Origin: Hygrocybe punicea
Lineage: Eukaryota; Basidiomycota; Agaricomycetes; Agaricales; Hygrophoraceae
DNA: 64,000 nt
Direction of reading: 5' to 3'
NCBI GenBank assembly: GCA_963556145.1
Contig: OY744462.1
Span: forward strand, 1,116,001 to 1,180,000
The notes beneath the pieces are model-generated. The model was given only the letters and a program-made list of their open reading frames with translations. It searched no databases and was not told the DNA's origin. The position numbers were made by a program, and so were the translations under genes. Of the stretch, positions 53,767 to 63,696 are shown in pieces. Numbering within the stretch: the first letter of the stretch is position 1; every line of letters starts with the position of its first letter.

Positions 53767-55893
53767 TCAACAGGAATCTTCCAACACAAAGTCTTCCAAC
53801 TTCTCCAACCGATCCACCAACTTTACCAACTTTTGCTCCAGAACCTTGAGGGCCTTGAGGGATAACAATGCTGACTCGAGCGCAAGCAAAGTCGAAGCAG
53901 GTATGTCGTCAGTGGCAAACGTGGATGTTGGCAACATGCCCTGGCCTGCTTCTGGGGATAACGACAAGGGTATAGTGGGTATGAAGTCATGGAGCGGCAG
54001 TGCATGGGCATAGCAGGACGGGGTCGAGCGCGGGGTCGTGGTATGGGCTGAATGGGCCTGCGAGGCTCCGTGGGGTGGATCGTGGGCATGCGGGGTTGAC
54101 TGGGGTAGCGGGTGACGTGGTGTGTTGGGGGCATCGAAGAAGGACAGGGGGGGCGGACTCGTTTGGGATGGGAGGGGGCCATACAGAGGCTCTGGGGCGT
54201 GAACGTGGGCGTAGGGGCTGGTCCGTGGGTCTGGCGTTGGTCCTGGATGATGGAACGCAGGGGCCAATGGTGGGGCGATGTGGGACGGCGTTGGGGGCTC
54301 GAACGCAGCGGGGGCGGCTTGTACGGCGTCACGGAGGGCGATATGGGGGTCCTGGCGGTGGTACGCGGCTGCCGGGGGTCGAAACGAGAGCGGAACGGGA
54401 GCGGATGTGTCGATATGCGCGCGGACGCATTTTTCTGGCGACGGCACGGGGTCAGACGGCGGGGGCGTGTAACAGTTCGCCTCTAGGGACGACGTCGAGG
54501 CCGTGGACGCGAACGCGGGGCGAAACGGGGGTGAAACGGAGGCAGACGCGCCGGGACGCGTGGAAATCGGCCTTGGGCGCGCGCGGAGGCGTTTTCCTGG
54601 GGATGGTGCGCGTTCAAACGACGGGTGTACGTCGTGGCTTGCATCCGGGGACGACGGAGAGGGCGTAGACGCTGACGGCAGGCGAAATGGGAGTGGAATG
54701 GGGGCAGAAACGGGGGCCGATGTTGAAAACGGCGTCTGCGGGGCGCTAGCGCGGATTCCTGGGGACGACGCGGGCTCAAACGGTGGGGGCATGTCACGGC
54801 TGGCCTCTTGGGACGACGGCGAGGGCGTAGACGGTGACGGCGGGCGAAACGAGGGCGAAACGGAGGTGGTTGTGTCGATACACGTGTTTTCGACGCGTTG
54901 GGGCGCATGGGCGGGTCGTCCTGAGGCTGGCGAGGGCGCAGACGGTGGCGGCGCGTGAAGGTTCGTCTCTGGGTACGACGGCGTGTCCGTAGGCGCAAAC
55001 GGGGGGCGACTCGGGTGTGAAACGAGGGGGGACGCGTCGATACGCGTATTTTGGTCGCGTTGGCGCGCGCGGACGCATTTTTCCGGGGACGGCGCGGGCG
55101 CAGACGATGGCGGCGTGTGTTGGAACACCTCTGGGGACGATTGCGAGGGCGTACGCGAAGACGGGGGCCGAAACGAGGCGGAAACGGGTGGAGATGCGTC
55201 AATACGCGTATTCACGTTGGATTTGTGCGCGCGGACGCGTTTACCTGCGCGGCAACCACGGGAACGACGGGGGGCGTACCTATGACCGTACATGCAACAT
55301 CCGTTGCATTGGGTTTGTCTTCCTTCATCTACGAATCGTCCGTTACGCGTCGGACGCGCGTGAGGCGCTCCTTGTTGGACGGGCTCGTTGCGGCCGTTCT
55401 GGGGCTTTCCGGGCGCGGTTTTTCGAGCGGGATCTGTGGGGCGTTGAATACCGGGTCCATTGGATGTGTTGAAATGAGTGGAGGTGGCGGGATTAGTGAA
55501 ATAAATGGGAAATGCGGAGGGGGGGATGTATTGAACACCGTGTGACGTGGCTGTGATGCCGTGACAAAAAGGCAAAAGAGCCGTGTTCTGCAGCCAAGGA
55601 GGCGCAACTGGTACGAAGAAAGTATACTGAGGTGTCGAAAACATCGGGGATGGGTCTAAGAGCTGACAGAAGACTAGGGGTGCTCGAAATGCTGACGAAT
55701 ACGGGGCGCTGTTGACTATGGGGCGCTGTTGCTGCCAGAAAGAGAGAGAAAGGTGTAAAAATGGTGAATTCAAAGAGGGAAAGGTGAAGTGAGCTTGACA
55801 CTCCTCGCGGTGGGCTCCAGATGTGGTGAACGCGGCCTGGGTAGGCGCGGATTCGGGGTGTGCGAGATCGTTGTCACTGGGGTCAAAACCCAA
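53767..55893 (-). CDS. R2 ORF, copy 1 (708 residues)
   Basis: Uninterrupted frame starting inside the middle LTR (MGFDPSDNDLAHPES) and passing through the PBS. An alternative start is the Met in MFSTPQYTFF. Cysteine cluster CNGCCMYGHRYAP. Then about seven modules of 40-45 residues of the type PPSxPxPSPE..RIDASPxVSxxxRPPFAPT, a Pro/His-rich region, and a heptad-leucine C-terminus (LLALESALLSLKALKVLEQK). Probably a highly diverged Gag-like structural protein: disordered, zinc- or RNA-binding and self-associating. No homology recognised. Composition and strict conservation of the ends with copy 2 argue that it is coding. Confidence 0.55.
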   Translation of the reverse strand: MGFDPSDNDLAHPESAPTQAAFTTSGAHREECQAHFTFPSLNSPFLHLSLSFWQQQRPIVNSAPYSSAFRAPLVFCQLLDPSPMFSTPQYTFFVPVAPPWLQNTALLPFCHGITATSHGVQYIPPSAFPIYFTNPATSTHFNTSNGPGIQRPTDPARKTAPGKPQNGRNEPVQQGAPHARPTRNGRFVDEGRQTQCNGCCMYGHRYAPRRSRGCRAGKRVRAHKSNVNTRIDASPPVSASFRPPSSRTPSQSSPEVFQHTPPSSAPAPSPEKCVRARQRDQNTRIDASPLVSHPSRPPFAPTDTPSYPETNLHAPPPSAPSPASGRPAHAPQRVENTCIDTTTSVSPSFRPPSPSTPSPSSQEASRDMPPPFEPASSPGIRASAPQTPFSTSAPVSAPIPLPFRLPSASTPSPSSPDASHDVHPSFERAPSPGKRLRARPRPISTRPGASASVSPPFRPAFASTASTSSLEANCYTPPPSDPVPSPEKCVRAHIDTSAPVPLSFRPPAAAYHRQDPHIALRDAVQAAPAAFEPPTPSHIAPPLAPAFHHPGPTPDPRTSPYAHVHAPEPLYGPLPSQTSPPPLSFFDAPNTPRHPLPQSTPHAHDPPHGASQAHSAHTTTPRSTPSCYAHALPLHDFIPTIPLSLSPEAGQGMLPTSTFATDDIPASTLLALESALLSLKALKVLEQKLVKLVDRLEKLEDFVLEDSC
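55802..55819 (-). other. R2 primer binding site (inner)
   Basis: Minus-strand TGGAGCCCACCGCGAGGA, two bases from the middle LTR. The identical outer site is at 58211-58228. Confidence 0.65.
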
Positions 55894-56151
55894 AACTCAA
55901 CTTATTTGTGACTATTTACAACAGCCACTACATACAAATAATAGAACAAATAGAGAATATAGTAAAATGAGTGAATACGTACCCAGAGATATAGATGTCT
56001 CTACATCCAGTAGGGACACAAATAGAGACTGTCCCCAGTCTCACACAAGGCAAGGGAGAAAGAAATAGGAAAAAGAAAAAGGGAGGGAGGGAAGGGACAA
56101 TACTGAAAACAAAACAAACAAAACAAAAACAAAAACAAAAATCCAATCAAC

Positions 56152-58302
56152 TCAACACAAATCTTCCAACACAAAGTCTTCCAACTTCTCCAACCGATCC
56201 ACCAACTTTACCAACTTTTGCTCCAGAACCTTGAGGGCCTTGAGGGATAACAATGCTGACTCGAGCGCAAGCAAAGTCGAAGCAGGTATGTCGTCAGTGG
56301 CAAACGTGGATGTTGGCAGCGTGCCCTGGCCTGCTTCTGGGGATAACGACAAGGGTATAGTGGGTATGAAGTCATGGAGCGGCAGTACATGGGCGTAGCA
56401 GGACGGGGTCGAGCGCAGGGTTGTGGTATGGGCTACTGAATGGGCCTGCGAGGCTCCGTGGGGTGGATCGTGGGCATGCGGGGTTGACTGGGGTAGCGGG
56501 TGACGTGGTGTGTTGGGGGCATCGAAGAAGGACAGGGGCGGACTTGTTTGGGACGGGAGGGGGCCGTACAGAGGCGCTGGGACGTGAACGTGGGCGTAGG
56601 GGCTGGTCCGTGGGTCTGGCGTTGGTCCTGGATGATGGAACGCAGGGGCCAATGGTGGGGCGATGTGGGACGGCGTTGGGGGCTCGAACGCAGCGGGGGT
56701 GGCTTGTACGGCGTCACGGAGGGCGATATGGGGGTCCTGGCGGTGGTACGCGGCTGCCGGGGGTCGAAACGAGAGCGGAACGGGGGCGGATGTGGCGGAA
56801 TTGGTCAAAAACAAGGTATGTTTGGGGCTGGCGCGGGTTTCTGGGGACGGCGGGGGCTCAGACGGCGGGGGCGTGTCACGGATGGCCTCTGGGGACGACG
56901 GCGAGGGCGGAGACGTGGATGGCAGGCGACACAAGGGTGAAACGAGGGCGGATACGCTGGGACAGGTCAAAAATGGCATCCGTTGAGTGTCGGCACGGTT
57001 TTCTGGAGACGGCGCGGGGACAGACGGCGGGGGCGTGTAACGGTTCGCCTCTAGGGACGACGTCGAGGCTGTGGACGCGAACGCGGGGCGAAACGGGGGT
57101 GAAACGGAGGCAGAAACGGGGGCCGATGTTGAAAACGGCGTCTGCGGGGCGCTAGCGCGGATTCCTGGGGACGACGCGGGCTCAAACGGTGGGGGCATGT
57201 CACGGCTGGCCTCTTGGGACGACGGCGAGGGCGTAGACGGTGACGGTGGGCGAAACGAGGGCGTAACGGAGGTGGTGGTGTCGATACGCGTGTTTTCGAC
57301 GCGTTGGGGCGCGTGGGCGGGTCGTCCTGAGGCTGGCGAGGGCGCAAACGGTAGGGGCGCATCACGGTTCGCCTCCGGGGACGACAGCGTGTCCGTGGGT
57401 GCAAACGGGGGGCCATTTGAGCCGGAAACTAGGGGGGACGCGTCGATACGCGTGTTAACGTTGCGTTGTCGCGCGCGGACGCATTTTTCCGGGGACGGCG
57501 CGGGCGCAGACGATGGCGGCGTGTGTTGGAACACCCATGGGGACGATTGCGAGGGCGTACGCGAAGACGGGGGCGGAAACGAGGCGGAAACGAGTGAGGA
57601 CGCGTCAATATGCGTATTCACGTTGGACTTGCGCGCGCGGACGTGTTTACCTGCACGGCAACCGCGGAAACGGCGAGGAGGGGCGTACCTGGGACTGCAC
57701 ATGCAACAGCCGTTGCAATGCGCGCGCTTTCCTTCGACTACCGGGTCTCCGTTACTCGTTTGATGCGCGAGGCGCGCTCCATGTTGGACGGGTTCGTTGC
57801 GGCCGTTCTGGGGCTTTCCGGGCGCGGTTTTTCGAGCGGGATCTGTGGGGGGTCGTCTTCCGAGTCCGTTGGATGTGTTGAGATGAGTGTGGGTGGGGGA
57901 ACTAGTGAAATAAATGGGAAAAGCGAAGGGGGGGGCATATTGAAGACCGTGTGACGTGGCTGTGACGGCGTGACAAAAAGGCCAAAAGGCCGAGTTCTGC
58001 GGCCCAGGAGGCGCAACAGGTACGAAATAACCATACGGAGGTGTTGAAAACATCGGAAATGGGCCTGAGAGCTGCTGAGCCACTGGAGAAGCTTGAAATG
58101 CTGCCGAATATGGCGCACTGTTGGCTATGGGGCGCTGTTGCTGCCAGAAAGAGGTGTAAAATGCCAAAAATGGCAAAGGCAAAGAGGGAAAGGTGAAGTG
58201 AGCTTGACAGTCCTCGCGGTGGGCTCCAGATGTGGTGAACGCGGCCTGGGTAGGCGCGGATTCGGGGTGTGCGAGATCGTTGTCCCTGGGGTCAAAACCC
58301 AA
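56152..58302 (-). CDS. R2 ORF, copy 2 (716 residues)
   Basis: Same layout as copy 1: start inside the right LTR (MGFDPRDNDLAHPES), Cys cluster CNGCCMCSPRYAPP, Pro-rich modules and leucine-heptad tail LVDRLEKLEDFVLEDLC. The modules in the middle differ in number and order. This copy has modules such as PPPSEPPPSPETRASPKHTL that copy 1 lacks, and copy 1 has others. Both frames remain open despite rearrangement and substitutions, suggesting the ORF was under selection until recently. Confidence 0.55.
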   Translation of the reverse strand: MGFDPRDNDLAHPESAPTQAAFTTSGAHREDCQAHFTFPSLPLPFLAFYTSFWQQQRPIANSAPYSAAFQASPVAQQLSGPFPMFSTPPYGYFVPVAPPGPQNSAFWPFCHAVTATSHGLQYAPPFAFPIYFTSSPTHTHLNTSNGLGRRPPTDPARKTAPGKPQNGRNEPVQHGARLAHQTSNGDPVVEGKRAHCNGCCMCSPRYAPPRRFRGCRAGKHVRARKSNVNTHIDASSLVSASFPPPSSRTPSQSSPWVFQHTPPSSAPAPSPEKCVRARQRNVNTRIDASPLVSGSNGPPFAPTDTLSSPEANRDAPLPFAPSPASGRPAHAPQRVENTRIDTTTSVTPSFRPPSPSTPSPSSQEASRDMPPPFEPASSPGIRASAPQTPFSTSAPVSASVSPPFRPAFASTASTSSLEANRYTPPPSVPAPSPENRADTQRMPFLTCPSVSALVSPLCRLPSTSPPSPSSPEAIRDTPPPSEPPPSPETRASPKHTLFLTNSATSAPVPLSFRPPAAAYHRQDPHIALRDAVQATPAAFEPPTPSHIAPPLAPAFHHPGPTPDPRTSPYAHVHVPAPLYGPLPSQTSPPLSFFDAPNTPRHPLPQSTPHAHDPPHGASQAHSVAHTTTLRSTPSCYAHVLPLHDFIPTIPLSLSPEAGQGTLPTSTFATDDIPASTLLALESALLSLKALKVLEQKLVKLVDRLEKLEDFVLEDLC

Positions 58303-58414
58303 AACTCAACTTGTTTGTGACTATTTACAACAGCCACTACATACAAATAATAGAACAAATAGAGAATATAGTAAAATGAGTGAATACGTACCCAGAGATA
58401 TAGATGTCTCTACA

Positions 58415-59048
58415 CCGCCACGTCACCACCCCCGGCCAGTTCCTAACACCATACCTGGCCCCGCGAACCCTCGTTCAGCTCCCTGCGGCATCGTTCTCGA
58501 CCTGGACGAGCCACCCGATCCCTTCGCGTGATACGCCAACCCCCTTCGCGTCGGGATACTATGCCTTGTTAAGTACAACCCTATGCCCCGTCAGTATTAT
58601 AGCTTTTATTATAGCCTCGTCCCCCGTTCCCCCCATACTGGATGTCAATCACAGTCTACCCACAAGCCGTCACTACACTACGTTCACGCACCCGTTTACC
58701 CGATCTCTGCCAATACAGTTATATTTTGGACCACCTGAACCTTCACACTGCGCTAAGTACTTGCTAGGACGATTCGAGGGATCTTTGGCCTTGCGTTGTG
58801 AGCCTGAACCCTTGCGAGGGAGGCATTCGAAGAGTATTGAGTTTGAGGAGAGTCTTGTATAGTCTGGTCATCTACCGCCCCCTGCGCGAGGACGACTTCC
58901 CGCTTCATGATATAAGGCCCCGGCCTTGATTCGAGGCATTCTGAGGGACTGGGAGTTGTGGCTTGAGAGTTTTTTGGTCAGTTTTGTTTGTTTTGTGTTC
59001 TTTTCTGTAGCAGTTGGCGACGAGGGCGTCGCCATGAGGAAAAGGGGC
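58415..59048. other. Right flank of R2, no gene recognised
   Basis: Continuation of the C-rich sequence to about 58520, then mixed sequence with a T-rich tract at 58970-59005. No convincing coding frame. Confidence 0.4.
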
Positions 59049-59212
59049 ACTTGGAGTAGTGGGACCTGCCAGTCACGTGACCAGGCTCCCACGGTTGACC
59101 TAGTTAGTAGCCTTCCCGATGTAGTAGTCAGTCCATCATCATCCTATCCATCCCATCTTACCTCTCGAGTCCTGCGTGAGCCCCCGGAGAGGTAGCTCAG
59201 TACCTCTCCAAC
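59049..59212. repeat. MITE-like repeat Z, uninterrupted copy
   Basis: Nearly identical to 47431-47567 plus 52521-52551 and has CCCCGGAGAGGT where R1 sits in the other copy, which makes it the R1 empty site. Confidence 0.7.
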
Positions 59213-59859
59213 GTACCTGGTCAGTCTATCTCGTAAACTCATGGAACTTCAAATATCAAAGATAGATCTCATTGGACTGGGATCCCAACATCGGACTTGC
59301 CTTATTCATGCCTAGCGTCTCCCTTATGGGGATATAGTAAAGTATATTGCATCTTTTACGGTTTTTTTATATCTTCCACCTATTTTCCCTGTCATCGTCA
59401 CCTCGCAATGCTCTTCCTACTTCCCCATTTTTATTCTCCTTTGTTTCCTCTCATCGGCCGAGGACTCTCGTCCGAATCTAGGTACAGAAATTTGTAGTAT
59501 AAAAACGGTGCCCAAGCGCCGTCTCAAAATAAGAAACCAGTTCCCCCGTTTCCTCTCTCTGAGAATTAGTCTCTCAGTAAAATCCATCGCACACACTACT
59601 CGTCGGTTTCCTCGACGCTCTCCCCATCCTTCTACCGTCTTAATCTCTATGTTTCTCGTCACCCGACACCCGACCCGCCGTACCCGACACCGTCGGCTTC
59701 GACCGGCCTCGATAGATTTCAGTAGTTTACTTGGCGGCTTCTTATCACTTACATCCTATCATCTTACTGAAGCTCGCTAGACTATTCCTAGTCACTTTCA
59801 CGCTGACCCCCACAGGCTTAGAATTATTATTCCGCAGCCACCCCGACCTCGCCTTTACA
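59213..59859 (-). repeat. Repeat X, copy C
   Basis: Reverse orientation; TGTAAAGGCGAGG end at 59859. Contains the uninterrupted versions of the sites used by E1 and E2 in copy B (around 59630 and 59500). The other end is cut by repeat Z. Confidence 0.65.
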
Positions 59860-60330
59860 CCGTGGGGGGCCCCTAATGGTACAGGTGAGTACCCACCTCC
59901 CTCCTGCTTTTTTCTCATGTACTCACCCCTTCCTGCCACTCGTTTGGAGCTGGGAGCCCTCCCCCATCCATCCCCTCTCTGTTTCCTCCATCCGCCTCAC
60001 TTCCCAGCCCATTCCTTGCCACCCATTGCCACCCCCCTCTCCATGCACCCTTCCCCGCCCCCCAGTGTCCATCCCTCTCATCACCCACCATCCAGCACCC
60101 TTCACCATCAAGTTTAGACCCCATCTGGCACCTCTGCGAAGGTGAGTACCCACCAGTTCATTGGCGGCACCCCATGTATCATTATTTGTTATTTCTTTTA
60201 TTTCTCTTTTATTTTGTTTATTTTCATGTATATCAGTCTATATACAGTATTTATAAGAATATATATATGATATGTAAAATTCCTACAAGAAAAGACTGCG
60301 GGATAATGAAATTGTCGTGCACAATGTCGA
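59860..60330. repeat. Dispersed repeat Y, copy 2
   Basis: Inverted relative to 39870-40300: GGTGAGTACCCACC boxes, AT-rich tract and the GAAATTGTCGTGCAC edge. No gene. Confidence 0.6.
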
Positions 60331-60572
60331 TGACAATGAGCACATATGCCTGTGAGTGATGGGCGGGGCCATAGCAACGGTGATGGGAAATCCTGAGCCC
60401 ATCAGTGCCCTTGTTCCTGACTAAACCTGACATTCCTGAAACAGGTTATTGCCATATTTAGGACACTACTACATTACTAGTATATGCTACCAATAACTAC
60501 TAATAAGACTTATATACTGAGGCTAGGTGGAGACTGATTTATGGCCGGATCACAGTTTTAAGACTTTAGAGC

Positions 60573-60613
60573 CTTATAATAGTGGTTGAGACACGTGTTC
60601 AACCACTATTATA
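60573..60613. repeat. Short perfect hairpin
   Basis: ATAATAGTGGTTGA and its exact complement around a 9-base loop GACACGTGT. 60331-61180 otherwise shows no clear gene; a small acidic frame at 60968-61174 (EEGEKEESEKEVEVGRGKRK) could be an exon but is unsupported. Confidence 0.6.
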
Positions 60614-61457
60614 TGGCTTGTAGTGTGGGAAGGTCAGGTGTCAATTTGCCAGGCCATGTGACATGTGACATGAAAGGTGAATCTGCCAATTCGCCACAAA
60701 TGGTCATGACACGTGACAGGGGAAAATTTCACCTCCTAAGTACTTACATGGATGCAATATATCCAAATTTCTTTCTCCAAGGATGCTTGAGCTCAATATT
60801 CCACCTGAAATTCTTCAGTGCACTGTCTCAAATCAAAATTTGTCCATCAATGCCTTTGTTGCCCACCACCAAATAATACACCTCCCAAGCATCAAGCTTC
60901 ACACATTATCATGGTGGCCAAACACACCTGATGTCATCAATGCATTGGCACACATGAGAATGGTGGCTTGATGGTGACAGTGGAAGCAGAAGACATGAAT
61001 GTGTTACCAATATCTGCCGAAAGAGTGGGGGAGGATTCGGAGGAAGGTGAAAAGGAAGAGAGTGAAAAGGAGGTGGAGGTGGGCAGAGGGAAGCGCAAGA
61101 AAGTCATGAACAGGCTGTACCGTTTCTCAGACTTCATATGGCACTGGGACAATGAGGCATCTAATGTCAATTGATTCATTCCCATAATTACTATATTTAG
61201 ACATATATACCATAAATGGAAATGATCTGGTGAATTCACTGATATCCTAGGAGGACCCTGGCTTGTCTGAACCTAGGATAGATCCCCAATCCAGACAAAA
61301 TTTTGAGGTTTTGGTCAAAATGTCAGATGCCAATCCGGACATGGAGGGCCAGAAATGGTAGTACAGCCAGATCCATTGTCCGGACATGGCCCTCTGACTT
61401 GCAGAAATGCCAGATCCGTGTCCGGACATCCTAACCAGGTAATGACCCCGGCAGACC

Positions 61458-61470
61458 ATATATATATAGC
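61458..61470 (+). promoter_or_regulatory. TATA box
   Basis: CATATATATATAGC about 80 bp upstream of the first ATG (61550) of the decayed gene. Upstream, 61255-61440 has several CCGGACA/TGTCCGG-like boxes. Confidence 0.4.
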
Positions 61471-61549
61471 ATCATGCAACAGAAAAATTTGTTCAATGTC
61501 AACTGCTCCTCATACAGCTCAGTTTCACCCTCTACCACTTATCTCAGAC

Positions 61550-63690
61550 ATGTCCTTTATCAACCAAGTCATCAGCATTGATCCTGACACTACACCAATT
61601 TTTCGTTGGGAAGAGTGGATCGGACAAGGCAAACCATACAAGCATGTACCCCTATATGTGTCTGAGGAATTCAGTCACAACAGGCAATTCCCAGCATCAA
61701 TCTGACAAAGAATGCCATCAGAAGACTTACTGAAATTTGCCAATCTTCAGCTTCCTGCCCAGTCAGCAGGCTTTGTCTAAATTTAACACATGGTTCAGTT
61801 CTCTGTCTCCTGAACAGCTTTTGCAAATTGGTTATACTGGACCCACAGCACTGAGCTGTGATGACACAAAACTGTTCACCTCTCTATGGCTGTACTGGGA
61901 CAATGAGGAGAAGTTGCACTTCCTTGTTAGTGCTGTCAATGGTTCCATCAAAGTTGTAATGCCAGAAGAGGTTGACACTGTCATGAACGACTCAACCATT
62001 GTCAAAGGGACAAAAGTGCGACTCTGGTGCCTGCAGATCCCGCTTCCCAAGATAGCACCAATCTTGGTTGCTGCATTGCCTATCCCAAACACACTTGATG
62101 CCCACACGCTCCTTGGATACCTTGTCAAGATCATCGATGGTCTATACAGCCAACAGATCATAGTTGCATCATACTCCTGTGATGGTGCTGGAGTCAAACG
62201 TTTGGTCCAGTGTGAATTAGTGCAAAAGCAATGCACCACACTTCTCACAATTTGAAACAAGAAGGATCCCCCAATACGGTGATCTCAGCTGCAACAACTC
62301 ATACCTGGTCACTCATCATGATTCAAGACTCAAAGCATGCATTAAAGACATTCCGCAACAACCTGTTCTCCAGTGCTTGAGCATTGTGTTTTGGCAATCA
62401 TATCCCCATCTACAGCACTATCCACAAGGTTGCATTCAAACCCCTCTCACCACTATACCATCGTGAAGTTGAGAAACTCGACTGGCAAGATGATAATGCT
62501 GCCATGCGATTATCCTCTGCTGCAACCCTTGCCTATTTGTCTGAAAATCATCCAAACCAATGTGGCGAGATTGTTTACCTATTTGTTTTTGGTAAATTGG
62601 TTGACGCTTATCAGAACTGCAGCATACCACATATTGAGCACCTAAAGCTTGCACTCTGAGCACATTACTTCCTTGATATGTGGGCAACCTATGTGGAAAA
62701 GTGTGGATATAAGCATGCCAAACATTACCTCTCACACAAAGCCACTGATATTGCTCGTATCCTGATTGAAGGCCTGATAGGTCTTGTTGTGCTGTATCGG
62801 GACCACATTTCACAGGATTATCCTCTTCTACCATGGCTGCACTCAACTGAAACCTGTGAGCATGTCTTTGGAGAGGCCTGACAGGTTGTCAAAGATTTCA
62901 CTATGCTCGACTTTTGCTACATGGCGTCGAAACTCCGAGTCAAGCTACATGAGGTTGTTCTGTGGGTGCAGACATCAGATCCAACTGCATAAGCCAGCAG
63001 TTATTGCCACACGTATTTCGACATTCAGGGAATCGATCCATTGGCACTGGCAACATACCCCACAGACACTGAGATTAATGAGGTTGCCTTTGAAGCAGCT
63101 CAGGAAGCTGAGAGCCTTGTTATATTGTTGGGAGTGATCCCTGGACAACTTTTACATTTTCAAAGCCTCAGCATTCAGCCCACATTGCCCAACATTGCTT
63201 CATGGTACTCAGATGATGTACTTGATGTTGAGGATTCTGATGACGGCTCAGTTTATGAGTCAGATCCAGAGAATGATGCAGACAAGCTTCATCACTTACT
63301 CCATGACAACCATCCATCAGGTGAAAATGACCAAGCAATCTTGAATATCAGCTGTGGTGCACTGGCATTAGCTGCTGAGGACATGATTCGAGTGTAAGTA
63401 CTTGTAATTTCGGGTGGATTCAACAATTAGATCTGATATTCAACCACTCACAGACAAAGTATGCCAGAACCTGATGAGCAAATATTGGCCCAGTCATTGG
63501 CAGAGGATCGCCGTTTGGTTGCTAATGCAACGTCATTCAGACTTCCCACTGTTTGAATGAATCAAGTTGTGGTCCCATTTGGTTATGGTCAATTAAATCC
63601 TCAAGCCAGCAAACTCTGTTTGCATGTACTTGTTGACCTATGCAGGCATCATCAAACTCGCCAAGCAGCCCTTGGCGTGAGAACGCATGG
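61550..63690 (+). pseudogene. Decayed unrecognised gene, truncated by an LTR
   Basis: A chain of plus-strand blocks that read as one protein interrupted by stops: SFINQVISIDPDTTPIFRWE (61550), FSSLSPEQLLQIGYTGPTAL..YSCDGAGVKRLVQ (61737-62255), HKVAFKPLSPLYHREVEKL..ENHPNQCGEIVYLFVFGKL (62384-62659), HYFLDMWATYVEKCGYKHAK..PWLHSTETCEHVFGEA (62660-62878), VVKDFTMLDFCYMASKLRVK, then TYPTDTEINEVAFEAAQEAE with an acidic tail to 63397. A GT..AG intron (63397-63453) follows, then a last exon. Stops at 61703, 62657, 62879 and 63553 are TGA where CGA would restore Arg. The layout suggests an element-encoded or transposase-like protein, but I cannot name the family. Confidence 0.5.
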
Positions 63691-63696
63691 GTCTGA

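Larger units (their letters stand above)
53438..58414 (-). mobile_element. Tandem R2 retroelement, LTR-int-LTR-int-LTR
   Basis: Three 184-bp LTRs (53438-53621, 55822-56005, 58231-58414) separated by internal regions of 2200 and 2225 bp. One CCGC duplication brackets the whole array (53434-53437, 58415-58418). The outer LTRs appear identical; the middle one differs at two positions. Minus orientation from the PBS. No RT or integrase. Confidence 0.9.
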
